Below, in pieces: positions 7,991 through 16,202 of a stretch of 64,000 nt of DNA (within the stretch, counting starts at the first letter, position 1; every line of letters starts with the position of its first letter). The notes below the pieces were generated by a model, which was not told where the DNA came from, searched no databases, and worked only from the letters and a program-made list of their open reading frames with translations. The position numbers and the translations under genes were made by a program. The stretch is from Acidobacteriota bacterium (GTDB lineage: Bacteria; Acidobacteriota; Blastocatellia; Chloracidobacteriales; JADJPF01), in assembly GCA_016213785.1 (NCBI GenBank), contig JACQZQ010000053.1, positions 124,001 through 188,000 of the forward strand. The letters run 5' to 3'.

Positions 7991-9079
7991 CTATTTATTC
8001 ATAGTTACAAACTCGACTAGTTGAGATAGCTCGCTTAATTTTTCTTTAAGCTGTTGCTGCTGCTCGTCTGAAAGGGTTTCTAGTCGTATTTTTTTAAGCT
8101 GTTTAAGGGTGTTAGCCGTTAGAGCTTGTAACTCAGGCGAAGAAACTTTTTGATTTATTTTAGGAGTTTGTTCCTCTTGAAGTTGATTTATTTTTTCTTG
8201 AATAAGTCGTCTAATAGCTCCAAGTGATAAAGATTTTATAATAGTTTGTTCTAGAATAGATTTTCTAATCTCTTTAGCTTGATTTTCAGTACAAGCTAGA
8301 GTTTGATTTGTTAAACGGCTAATTAAACGGGCTTTGGTATATTCTAATTTTCCTTCACGTAAGGCTTCTAATATATCATTTGGTAAACGTCTAAGTGGTA
8401 AGCGGTGTTGAATAAATGATAACCAATTAGTTTTTCCTATAGCGGAAAAAACAGTCTCAACAATTAAGGATAAGTTAATAACAACGTTGTTATTAACTCG
8501 GCTACGAGAAACTTTATTTTCAGAGTCTACTTTTTGTGCTGTACGATGGTTATTCATTGCAAATAGTAGCCTTAATACATCACCATAAGGGTCTTCATCA
8601 TTTGCACGAGCAAAAGATAAAAAGCCGTCTTCTCCAGTTAATTTAAGTTTAAGCAGTGCTAAATAACCTTCAGTCTCTTCTATTGGGTTTAGATCTTCAC
8701 GTTGAAGGTTTTCAATTAAAGCTAGCTGAAGGGCTTCTTCATCTGAAAGAGAACGAACAATGGTAGGAATGTCTAAGAGTCCTGCTAAACGGGCAGCTTG
8801 CCATCGGCGTTCACCTGCAACAATTTCATATCGAGCACTATTTGTTAGACTTGTTAAATTATTAGATTTTATTTCTCTAACAATAATTGGTTGTAGCACT
8901 CCACTTTGTTTAATAGACTCAACTAAAGCATTTAAGGCACTTGCATCTAATCGGCGACGAGGTTGATTAGGATTAGGAATAATTGTCTCAAGCAAAAGTC
9001 TACGTACAGCAACAGCATCAGCATCAGGTACAGCAGTAGTAGCAAATAAAGCATCTATTCCAAGTCGTTTTTTAGCCAT
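7991..9079 (-). CDS. parB: ParB-family partition protein (plasmid type)
   Basis: This is a 362-residue DNA-binding partition protein. The ParB N-terminal (CTP-binding) domain is clear: a P-N-P-N-Q-P-R-R-R segment, GERRWQAARLAGL (GERRxR box with Gln at the last position) and IENLQREDLNPIEETEGY. The next region differs from chromosomal ParB: it lacks the obvious helix-turn-helix after that box and instead has a long segment with TNWLSFIQHRLPLRRLPNDILEALREGKLEYTKA. From memory, that pattern resembles ParB-like proteins of cyanobacterial and other plasmids. The C-terminus is a Gln/Glu-rich helical tail, a probable dimerisation region. Its start overlaps the parA end by 8 bases, so the two are translationally coupled. 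Confidence 0.85.
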   Translation of the reverse strand: MAKKRLGIDALFATTAVPDADAVAVRRLLLETIIPNPNQPRRRLDASALNALVESIKQSGVLQPIIVREIKSNNLTSLTNSARYEIVAGERRWQAARLAGLLDIPTIVRSLSDEEALQLALIENLQREDLNPIEETEGYLALLKLKLTGEDGFLSFARANDEDPYGDVLRLLFAMNNHRTAQKVDSENKVSRSRVNNNVVINLSLIVETVFSAIGKTNWLSFIQHRLPLRRLPNDILEALREGKLEYTKARLISRLTNQTLACTENQAKEIRKSILEQTIIKSLSLGAIRRLIQEKINQLQEEQTPKINQKVSSPELQALTANTLKQLKKIRLETLSDEQQQQLKEKLSELSQLVEFVTMNK

Positions 9080-9824
9080 TTAATAACCCTTCCGCAAGTT
9101 TTTTAATATCACTTATTCCATCAAATCTTGGTGAATGAAGTTGTACAGGTAAAGCTCGCGCTGCGGCTTCAGCAAATGCAACTCCACGTCTGATAGGAGA
9201 AAATACTCTTAAGCGATTACCAAAACGATTTTGTATAACCTCATAAGTTTCTGTATTCAAACGAGTTCTAGCATCTAAAAGTGTAGGCAAAATACCAGCT
9301 ATTTTTAAGTTAGGGTTAAGCAATCTAACTTTTTCGATAGTATCAAATAAATGTTTAGTCCCTCTTAAGGCTTTAATTTCACATTGGACAGGGATAAGAA
9401 TTTCATCTGCTGCAACTAAAACATTAATAGATATATTGCCTAGGGAAGGAGGAGCATCAATAATAATAAAATCATAGTTATCTTTAACTGGTCTTAAGGT
9501 TTCTTTTAGGCGTAATTCGCGGCCAATTTCAGCATTAAGTAAAAAGTCTGCCGTAGCTAAATCTATTGTAGATGGAATTAAGTCCATACCATGTAAAGTG
9601 TGTATTGGTAGGCTTTCGCGGTGTATTATTGCATCAAATAAACTATGTTCTATTTGATCTGTATTTAGCCCTAAAAACTCTGTTAAAGATGCTTGAGGAT
9701 CAGCATCTACAAGAAGGACTTTTTGTTTATTTTGAGCAAGCTCATAGCCTAAGTCCCTTGTTAATGAAGACTTACCAACTCCGCCTGCTTGATTAAATAT
9801 TGCTATTGTTCGTGTTATTGCCAA
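9072..9824 (-). CDS. parA: ParA-family partition ATPase
   Basis: This 250-residue Walker-type ATPase is the motor for replicon partition. The deviant Walker A motif NQAGGVGKSSLTRDLG, the Walker A' region LLVDADPQASLTEFLGL and the Walker B region FIIIDAPPSLG are all visible. There is no N-terminal helix-turn-helix extension, so autoregulation would rely on ParB or the origin repeats. AAGGAG (complement of 9831-9836) is followed by a 6-base spacer and a TTG at 9824; the in-frame TTG at 9830 directly abuts the Shine-Dalgarno, so 9824 is preferred. Three iterons lie immediately upstream, in the promoter region. Confidence 0.92.
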   Translation of the reverse strand: MAITRTIAIFNQAGGVGKSSLTRDLGYELAQNKQKVLLVDADPQASLTEFLGLNTDQIEHSLFDAIIHRESLPIHTLHGMDLIPSTIDLATADFLLNAEIGRELRLKETLRPVKDNYDFIIIDAPPSLGNISINVLVAADEILIPVQCEIKALRGTKHLFDTIEKVRLLNPNLKIAGILPTLLDARTRLNTETYEVIQNRFGNRLRVFSPIRRGVAFAEAAARALPVQLHSPRFDGISDIKKLAEGLLNG

Positions 9825-9875
9825 AATCAACTCCTTAGTTGAAGATCAAAACTTTATTTTATTTTTGTAAAACTA

Positions 9876-9927
9876 TTAACACTTGAAATAAGTTTATTAA
9901 CAGTTGAAGTAAAACCATTAACAGTTG
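9876..9927 (+). repeat. Three iterons in the parA promoter region
   Basis: TTAACACTTG at 9876-9885 and TTAACAGTTG at 9897-9906 and 9918-9927 repeat with an exact 21-base period. They have the same core as the main origin array and lie 50-100 bases upstream of parA, so the initiator may also control partition-gene expression. Confidence 0.8.
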
Positions 9928-9943
9928 AAATAAAACCATTGGC

Positions 9944-10119
9944 TTTTCTGTAATTTGTGATAATAACTCTACTGCGGCTTTTTAAGGGTATTTATCCTGT
10001 TATTACAGAAAAATAAGACGGTTTTTGACAATTTAATATCGCATAAATTACAAATTTTGTCATTAGCACTATTACAAAATGACATATAAGCGAAATAAAC
10101 CATTTATCACAACTGTTAA
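9944..10119. promoter_or_regulatory. Inverted repeats and one inverted iteron between parA and the origin array
   Basis: An 11-base inverted repeat, TTTTCTGTAAT (9944-9954) and ATTACAGAAAA (10002-10012), is followed by a smaller TGTCATT/AATGACA dyad inside about 10058-10084. CAACTGTTAA at 10110-10119 is a single iteron in the opposite orientation. The arrangement looks like operator and promoter DNA for parAB and the origin, but I could not define a confident promoter. Confidence 0.45.
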
Positions 10120-10141
10120 TACTTAGAATTGCTATAAGGTT

Positions 10142-10270
10142 GATCGCTGCTTGATCTAGGTTGATCAAATTTGATCTAGCTTGATCTAATCTGATCTCAA
10201 AATTTGATCTAGTTTGATCTAACCCGATCTCAAAATTTGATCTAGTTTGATCGTATTAACAGTTGAGATC
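10142..10270. repeat. GATC array with roughly 10-bp period beside the iterons
   Basis: GATC occurs at 10142, 10153, 10163, 10173, 10183, 10193, 10206, 10216, 10226, 10239, 10249 and 10267, mostly as TTGATCTAG-like units spaced 10 (10-13) bases apart, about one helical turn. Within it, a perfect 27-base direct repeat occurs at 10193-10219 and 10226-10252. Such a cluster suggests phased protein binding and/or adenine-methylation control of initiation. Confidence 0.8.
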
Positions 10271-10486
10271 AAAAGTGTTAACAGTTGAAATAACCAACTA
10301 TTAACAGTTGGAAGAATTGTTATTAACACTTGTAGTTACAACTATTAACAGTTGCCATAAGAGCTATTAACAGTTGGAAGTAAAACTATTAACACTTGAA
10401 AGTAATTTTTATTAACAGTTGAGATAAAAATATATTAACAGTTGAAATAAAAGTAATAACAGTTGAAATAAAAGTAATAACAGTTG
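10256..10486 (+). repeat. Main iteron array of the replication origin (11 copies)
   Basis: Copies of TTAACAGTTG (variants TTAACACTTG and ATAACAGTTG) start at 10256, 10278, 10301, 10323, 10345, 10367, 10389, 10412, 10435, 10456 and 10477. The spacing is 21-23 bases, about two helical turns, which places all copies on one DNA face. Tandem same-face repeats upstream of a Rep gene are the hallmark of iteron plasmid origins, where the initiator binds and regulates copy number. Confidence 0.9.
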
Positions 10487-10543
10487 AAATAACAAAAAAA
10501 GCTAACGCTAATATTTACAATAAGATACTCAAGTAGTCGAGTT

Positions 10544-10610
10544 TGCTATATATATATGTTTATATTAAATATAAATGTAAATGATCAATATATATATATG
10601 TGGATAGATA
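10544..10610. other. AT-rich unwinding-type stretch with a DnaA-box-like site
   Basis: This stretch is almost only A and T, with two runs of alternating TA. At its end, TGTGGATAG (10599-10607) matches the DnaA box consensus TGTGGATAA at eight of nine positions. Lying between the iterons and the rep gene, it is the natural candidate for the duplex-unwinding element. It may also hold the rep promoter. Confidence 0.55.
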
Positions 10611-10648
10611 TTAATAGATGAGTTAAATGTATGTTGGAGGAATTAATT

Positions 10649-12346
10649 ATGGACAAACAGCCAAACCAAGAACCACGCCTTAAATATGCAAGAGCGAAGA
10701 TGCATAGTAGTGAACAAGTTGAACTAGTACGTGTTTCTTTGGATGAATTTAATTTGGCTACATTTCCTGTCTCTGTACTTGATAAAAAAGCACAACGTAG
10801 TCATGAACCACTGCAATTTCATGATGTAATTGTAGTGGGGGGACGGCAGATTGAAAGACAATGGAAAGTTTTTCCGCATGCGGAAGAAGGCTTTCCTGGC
10901 CCAGCCGATGATGATGTACTAATGGCTTTATTTGAATTAACTAGAGAACAAGGTGGAGCAAAGAAAATCTTTTTTACTCGTTATCAATTATGTAAAAAGC
11001 TGGGCTGGCCGCTTAACACTTTTTATTATAGTCGAATAGAGTCTAGTTTTCGTAAACTAGCTGGTATTCATATTGAAGCTACTAATGCTTTTGGTGATCA
11101 AGAGCGTAAAAAGTTTATCAATATGGGTTTTAGTATAATTCAAGAGTATAAACTTTTTGATGAAACTGCTGGCAGGGAAAAACTCTCTTATGTTTTATGG
11201 TCAGACCGTATAGCTGCCTCTATTAGCCAAAAGTTAACAAAATATCTTGATGCTAGCTTTTATTTTGAAGAACTAGAAACCCCTCTTGAAAAAAGATTAT
11301 TTCGCTATTTAGATAATCAATTTGAACTAGGGCAAGCTCAACTTTCTCTAGATATTCATGGGCTTTGTTATGAACATTTAGGAGTAGCTAGACGCTATCG
11401 CTACACCTCACAGCTAATGCAAAAATTAGAAGGGCCTTTGCAAAAATTAGTAGATAAAGGGTTTTTACAACGTTGGCGACTTGAGGGCGAGATTTTATGG
11501 ATAGTTCGTGCTGAAGGTTTTGCTAGCCGAGTTACCTTTTCTATTCCCTATAGTGAAATGCTTAGTGATATTTCTGCTGTAACACAATCAAACTCACAAT
11601 CAAATGCACAGCAAACAATACAATCAAACTCACAATCAAATCCACAACCAACAAACCAAAATATATCGTCTGAAAATTCTACAAATAAACGAGTTTTTAG
11701 AAAAAAAGCAGAAAGTAAAATAATTCAACAAGTTGTAGAGAAAGATGAAGCCTCGGTTTTAGTTAAAGAACTTGCCTTACGTGGTGTAGAGTTAGGAGTA
11801 GCAAAGGATATAATTTCTCGCACAGTAGGCTGTGAGGAAGAAATAATGGAAGCAATAAAATATTTTGATGCTGAATGTGCAAGAGGCAAAAAATTTGATA
11901 ACCCTGGAGGACTTTTAGTTAGTTTAATTAGAAAATGTCTTCCTGCTGAACAACTTCCTCCTTCACGAAGCCCCCAAGTAGCAAAGAAAGCTACTACAAG
12001 TCCTACAATTCCTACAAACACATCCACAAAAAAAATAGTTTATCAAAAAAATGCTTCAACTACTGATTTATTAACGGCTAGAGCAGAACTTCAGTATCAA
12101 GAATATGTTATGGAACTTGGTCGTGAAACTTATAAAAGTCTTTCTTTAGTAGAGCAAAAGAGGTTGCTTAGTAATGCCCAATCTGAGTTACAATCAGGAA
12201 TACACGCAAACAAATATAGAAGAATGTCATCAGAAAAATTTGCTGAACACTTACGTACTACTGTGGAAACACAGTTAAGTCGTCAATTGGCTTTGCCTTT
12301 TGAGGAGTGGTATCAACAATGGCTGATAAATGGAAAAAAACGCTAA
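10649..12346 (+). CDS. repA: Plasmid-type replication initiator (RepA/RPA family)
   Basis: This is a 565-residue replicon initiator. Residues from about 15 to 300 resemble the replication initiator protein A family (PF10134): PVSVLDKKAQRSHEP, DDDVLMALFELT, the RYQLCKKLGWP winged-helix segment, and the ALxW-like YVLWSDRIAASI strand. A Gln/Asn/Ser-rich linker follows at about 315-350, encoded by imperfect direct repeats, and then a helical C-terminal half of unknown role. A longer frame begins at ATG 10631, but GGAGG at 10636-10640 is correctly spaced (8 bases) for the ATG at 10649. It would bind the iterons just upstream and start replication. The gene is divergent from parAB, the usual layout of low-copy replicons. 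Confidence 0.87.
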   Translation: MDKQPNQEPRLKYARAKMHSSEQVELVRVSLDEFNLATFPVSVLDKKAQRSHEPLQFHDVIVVGGRQIERQWKVFPHAEEGFPGPADDDVLMALFELTREQGGAKKIFFTRYQLCKKLGWPLNTFYYSRIESSFRKLAGIHIEATNAFGDQERKKFINMGFSIIQEYKLFDETAGREKLSYVLWSDRIAASISQKLTKYLDASFYFEELETPLEKRLFRYLDNQFELGQAQLSLDIHGLCYEHLGVARRYRYTSQLMQKLEGPLQKLVDKGFLQRWRLEGEILWIVRAEGFASRVTFSIPYSEMLSDISAVTQSNSQSNAQQTIQSNSQSNPQPTNQNISSENSTNKRVFRKKAESKIIQQVVEKDEASVLVKELALRGVELGVAKDIISRTVGCEEEIMEAIKYFDAECARGKKFDNPGGLLVSLIRKCLPAEQLPPSRSPQVAKKATTSPTIPTNTSTKKIVYQKNASTTDLLTARAELQYQEYVMELGRETYKSLSLVEQKRLLSNAQSELQSGIHANKYRRMSSEKFAEHLRTTVETQLSRQLALPFEEWYQQWLINGKKR

Positions 12347-12386
12347 GCAAAACTCTAATTAAGTTACTAAGGAAAGGAGAAAGCTT

Positions 12387-14546
12387 GTGAAAGGCCATAT
12401 TCAAAATAAAAGATATAGCAGAGCCATTATTGCTCTGGTAATGCTATGTGCACTGATAATAAGTTGGTTTCCTATAAATTTTGTTGATGCTCAAACAAAT
12501 AATACTAATGTTACAGTAGACCTTGCTAATAATGCTGCTGCGGATTCTATTTTATTTGGTAATAGCAATTCTATGGCAGGTTCATCGATCGCAGTAGGCG
12601 ATATAAATGGAGATCAAATAGATGATTTAGTTGTTGGTGTACCTAGTAATGATGCTCCTGGAGATAGAACACGTGCAGGAGAAGTCAAAGTATTTTTTGG
12701 TGGAACAAATTTTAAGGGTAACTTTGACTTAAACTCAATGCGTGGAGATGTTCAAATATTTGGTGCTAATGCATTTGATTTATTAGGCTCAAATGTTGGT
12801 TTATTTGATGTTAACTCTGATGGAATACGCGATCTTATTATGGCTGCACCTGGTGGTGATGGAATAAATGATGCTAGAGATAATGCTGGTGAAGTTCTTG
12901 CTATATTTGGTGGTAGTAGTTTTAGAGCAGGTGTAATAGATTTAGCCGTCTCTAGACCTGGACTTATAGCCGTTGGGCCAAATATTAATTCGCAAATTGG
13001 TAGTAGTCTTGCAGGAGCAGACCTTAATGGTGATGGTAATCAAGATTTAATTATTGGTGCCCCTTCAGCAAGCCAACAAAATGCTGGTATTGTATTTGCC
13101 CTAAGAGGCGTAAGTATTACTATTGGTAGCACTCGAACAGTAGATTTAGGTGGTAGTCAAGATATAGTATTTTCAATAACAGTTAATGCCGCAAATGCAA
13201 GACTTGGTACTAATGTTGCTGCTGGTGATGTTAATGGTGATGGTAGACAAGACCTTGTATTTTCTGCTCCAGGTTTAACTAATAGTAGTGGTGCTGTAAC
13301 AGGAGGTGTATTAGTTCTTAATGGGCCTATTATGTTACAAAGACCTACAGACACTATAACCCCAAACTTTATTGGAATGGGGCCGTCTAACTCTTCTCGT
13401 TTTGGTGAGGGACTTGTAGTAGGTGATATTGATGGCGACCAAATTGATGATTTAATAGTTAGTGCTCCAGGACAATCTGCAAATGGTCGTACTAACTCTG
13501 GTCAAACCTATGTATTTTATGGTGGTGCAACTCTTTCAGGTAGCAAGGATCTTTCTAATACTACAGCAGATGCCTCATTTTCTGGCGCTAATCCTGGGGA
13601 TCAGTTAGGAAGCGCACTTTCTATTAATCCAGGAACTACAACCCCTGTATTAAGTGTTTCTCCTTTACTATTAGCTGATATTAACCGAGATGGAATGAGA
13701 GACCTTATTATTGGTGCTCCAAATTCAACAAATCCTGCTGGTCGTCCTCGTAATGGTCAAGCTTTAATTTTCCTTAAAGGCGGTAATCGCTTTGAACAAA
13801 GAGATATACAAACTAAACCAGCAGATGTAACTATTTTAGGTGCTCGTGCAGGTGATCAAATAGCTAATAGATTTGCAGTAGGTGATATTAATAGTGATAC
13901 TAAACCAGATTTAGTTATTGCTGCCCCAACTTCATCTGGGCCACAAAATCGCACCAGTGGTGGAGCAATCTTTGTAGTATCAAACTTTAATCTTAATGCT
14001 CAAGGCAATAATCAACCTCCTGTTTTAAGTGTTGTTGCTAATCAAGTTGTCCCAGAAACTGCTACAGTAATGGTTGATTTTTCTGCTCTTGATCCTGATG
14101 GTGCTATAACTTTTTCTCTTGACCGTCCTCCAACCCCAAGCTTTGTTACACTTCAAGATTTAGGTGGTGGTAGGGGTAGACTTATTATTTCTCCTCCTGC
14201 TGGTAGTAGAGGTAGTTATACTATCGCTCTTCGTGCGACTGATAACGGTAATCCTCCTTTATTTGATGCTAAAAGTTTTAGTTTAACCGTAACTCCACCA
14301 GCGCCAACAATTATGACAGCCACTTTTGATGGTAAGAACTTAACCATTATTGGTAGCCGTTTTGGAACAAGCCCAAAAGTACGTATTAATAATGTTGATC
14401 AATCGGCTAAGATCAAATCTTCTTCAGATACCTCTATTACTCTTAAAGGTAAGTCTAAGAAACTAGGACTAGTTCCAGGTGCTAATATGGTTATTGTTAC
14501 AGATTCGGCAGGAAATGCTTCACAGCCATTTGTCCTAACCCTATAA
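12387..14546 (+). CDS. Secreted FG-GAP (integrin-alpha-like) protein with TIG-like C-terminus
   Basis: This is a 719-residue exported protein. A signal peptide covers about residues 1-36 (hydrophobic core IIALVMLCALIISW, cut near VDA-Q). Seven FG-GAP-type calcium-binding motifs of the form D-x-N-x-D-x-x-D-L follow between about residues 65 and 510 (for example VGDINGDQIDDLVVG and GADLNGDGNQDLIIG), giving a likely seven-bladed propeller. A cadherin/Ig-like domain (about 540-635) and a final TIG/IPT-like domain (about 640-719) complete it. It probably acts in surface adhesion or matrix binding; no partner can be named. The GTG start is preceded by AAAGGAGA. It follows rep by 40 bases but ends in its own terminator, so co-transcription with rep may be incidental. 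Confidence 0.85.
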   Translation: MKGHIQNKRYSRAIIALVMLCALIISWFPINFVDAQTNNTNVTVDLANNAAADSILFGNSNSMAGSSIAVGDINGDQIDDLVVGVPSNDAPGDRTRAGEVKVFFGGTNFKGNFDLNSMRGDVQIFGANAFDLLGSNVGLFDVNSDGIRDLIMAAPGGDGINDARDNAGEVLAIFGGSSFRAGVIDLAVSRPGLIAVGPNINSQIGSSLAGADLNGDGNQDLIIGAPSASQQNAGIVFALRGVSITIGSTRTVDLGGSQDIVFSITVNAANARLGTNVAAGDVNGDGRQDLVFSAPGLTNSSGAVTGGVLVLNGPIMLQRPTDTITPNFIGMGPSNSSRFGEGLVVGDIDGDQIDDLIVSAPGQSANGRTNSGQTYVFYGGATLSGSKDLSNTTADASFSGANPGDQLGSALSINPGTTTPVLSVSPLLLADINRDGMRDLIIGAPNSTNPAGRPRNGQALIFLKGGNRFEQRDIQTKPADVTILGARAGDQIANRFAVGDINSDTKPDLVIAAPTSSGPQNRTSGGAIFVVSNFNLNAQGNNQPPVLSVVANQVVPETATVMVDFSALDPDGAITFSLDRPPTPSFVTLQDLGGGRGRLIISPPAGSRGSYTIALRATDNGNPPLFDAKSFSLTVTPPAPTIMTATFDGKNLTIIGSRFGTSPKVRINNVDQSAKIKSSSDTSITLKGKSKKLGLVPGANMVIVTDSAGNASQPFVLTL

Positions 14547-14571
14547 AATTTTATTACTTATGCTAAAGAGC

Positions 14572-14603
14572 AAACCCCAGTCTAAAAATGGCTGGGGTTT
14601 TTA
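14572..14603 (+). terminator. Rho-independent terminator
   Basis: AAACCCCAG pairs with CTGGGGTTT around an 11-base loop and is followed by T residues. It closes the FG-GAP gene. Confidence 0.85.
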
Positions 14604-14636
14604 CTTAAACTTAATCTTTCTAAAGAGGTTGTTTTA

Positions 14637-16172
14637 ATGACTACACCAACAATTCCTGCTTTACTTCACACTAAAGCACAAGCTAATCCAAATAAGACTT
14701 TTCTTTATTTTGAAGATCTAACTATTTCTTATCAAGAATTAGACTTAATTACTAATCAAGTAGCTAATGGCTTAGAAAAACTTGGACTAAAACCAGGTGA
14801 TAAGATTTGTATTTTGTTACCTAATTCACCTGAGTACGTTTATTTATTTTTAGGTGCACCAAAACTAGGTGTTACCGTTGTTCCAATTAATACCGCTCTT
14901 AAACAAGAAGAATGTGCCTATATTATTGATAACTCAGATGCTTGTGCTATTGTCATTTCTCCAAATTATCAAGGTTTAATAAAAAATATAAAACTTCAGT
15001 CTGATAAGCTTAGATTTATTATAGTAATAGGTGAGCAAGTTTTGTCAGATGGCTTATTAAAAGAGGGGTGGAGTAGTTTTTCTGATTTACTAAAATCTTC
15101 TAGCGATCTTATAGATTATTCTCTTCCAGAATCAATACTTTCAATAGTTTACACATCAGGGACAACGGGTAAACCTAAAGGAGTAATGCTTACACAAAGT
15201 AACTATTTTTATGATAGTGAGCAAGTTGCCTCAACCTTTGGGATGCTCGAAGAAGAAAGAGCAATGTGTATATTGCCTCTTTTTCATGTTAATGGACAAG
15301 TTGTGACAATTTTAACTCCCCTACAAGTAGGGGCAAGTTTAGTTCTTACCACAGGTTTTTCACCTAAGACATTTTTTGCCGATCTTGCTCGTTATCAAGC
15401 TACAACATTTAGTGGTGTTCCTACCATTTATTCAATTTTACTTAATTTACCTGATCGTGAAAAATATAACCTAAGTAATCTACGGCTATGTATTTGTGGG
15501 GCGGCTCCAATGCCTGTAGAGCTTTTCCATCAGTTTGAAAAAGCCTTTAATACTGTAATTATAGAAGGTTATGGGCTTTCTGAAGGTACATGCGCCTCTA
15601 CTGCAAACCCTGTTAACGGTGAGCGTAAAATAGGCTCAATAGGATTAGCGCTTTTAGGACAAGAAATAAAAATCTTTGATGATCAAGATCAAGAAGTTAG
15701 TAGCGGTGAAGTAGGTGAAATAGTCATACGTGGGTCAAATGTAATGTTAGGTTATTATAAAAATGAAGTTGCTACATCTGAGACTTTGCGTAATGGTTGG
15801 CTTCATACAGGCGATTTAGGTCATGTTGATAATGATGGGTATTTCTATATAGTTGGCCGTAAAAAAGAAATGATAATTCGAGGTGGGGAAAATATTTATC
15901 CTAAAGAAGTTGAAGAAATTCTCTATCTTCATCCGAGTGTTCAAGAGGCCGCTGTTATTGGAATTCCTGATTCTATTTGGGGTGAAGAAGTTGGAGCAGC
16001 AATTATATTAAAGGGTGGTATGGTAGCTAATAAAGATGATATTATCTCTTTTTGTAAAAAGCATTTGGCTGACTATAAATGCCCTAGAAGAGTTTTCTTT
16101 TGTTCTTCATTTCCTAAAACCGCTACTGGAAAAGTACAAAAAAATAAACTAGTAGAAGAACTTTTATCATAA
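14637..16172 (+). CDS. Acyl-CoA synthetase / AMP-dependent ligase
   Basis: This 511-residue class I adenylate-forming enzyme activates a carboxylic acid with ATP and CoA. The signature motifs are present in order: YTSGTTGKPKGVML (about residue 171), GYGLSEG, GWLHTGDLGHVDNDGYF, VGRKKEMIIRGGENIYPKEVE, and the C-terminal catalytic Lys in PKTATGKVQK. The length is normal for a medium/long-chain acyl-CoA ligase, but chain-length or aryl specificity cannot be read reliably. The ATG at 14637 follows GAGGTTGTTTTA. A second, distant AMP ligase lies at 49070-50632. The lipoprotein gene at 16203 follows closely and may share its transcript. Confidence 0.88.
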   Translation: MTTPTIPALLHTKAQANPNKTFLYFEDLTISYQELDLITNQVANGLEKLGLKPGDKICILLPNSPEYVYLFLGAPKLGVTVVPINTALKQEECAYIIDNSDACAIVISPNYQGLIKNIKLQSDKLRFIIVIGEQVLSDGLLKEGWSSFSDLLKSSSDLIDYSLPESILSIVYTSGTTGKPKGVMLTQSNYFYDSEQVASTFGMLEEERAMCILPLFHVNGQVVTILTPLQVGASLVLTTGFSPKTFFADLARYQATTFSGVPTIYSILLNLPDREKYNLSNLRLCICGAAPMPVELFHQFEKAFNTVIIEGYGLSEGTCASTANPVNGERKIGSIGLALLGQEIKIFDDQDQEVSSGEVGEIVIRGSNVMLGYYKNEVATSETLRNGWLHTGDLGHVDNDGYFYIVGRKKEMIIRGGENIYPKEVEEILYLHPSVQEAAVIGIPDSIWGEEVGAAIILKGGMVANKDDIISFCKKHLADYKCPRRVFFCSSFPKTATGKVQKNKLVEELLS

Positions 16173-16202
16173 ATCATTAATTTTTAATCTTTGGAGAAAG
16201 CA

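Noticed and set aside
10256-10486. CRISPR array, because of regular repeats
   Set aside because: Repeat cores are only 10 bases with about 12-base AT-rich spacers, and they lie between parA and rep with no cas genes. Iterons explain them.
7678-10648. Canonical chromosomal parS
   Set aside because: No TGTTTCACGTGAAACA-like 16-mer is present in the partition module.
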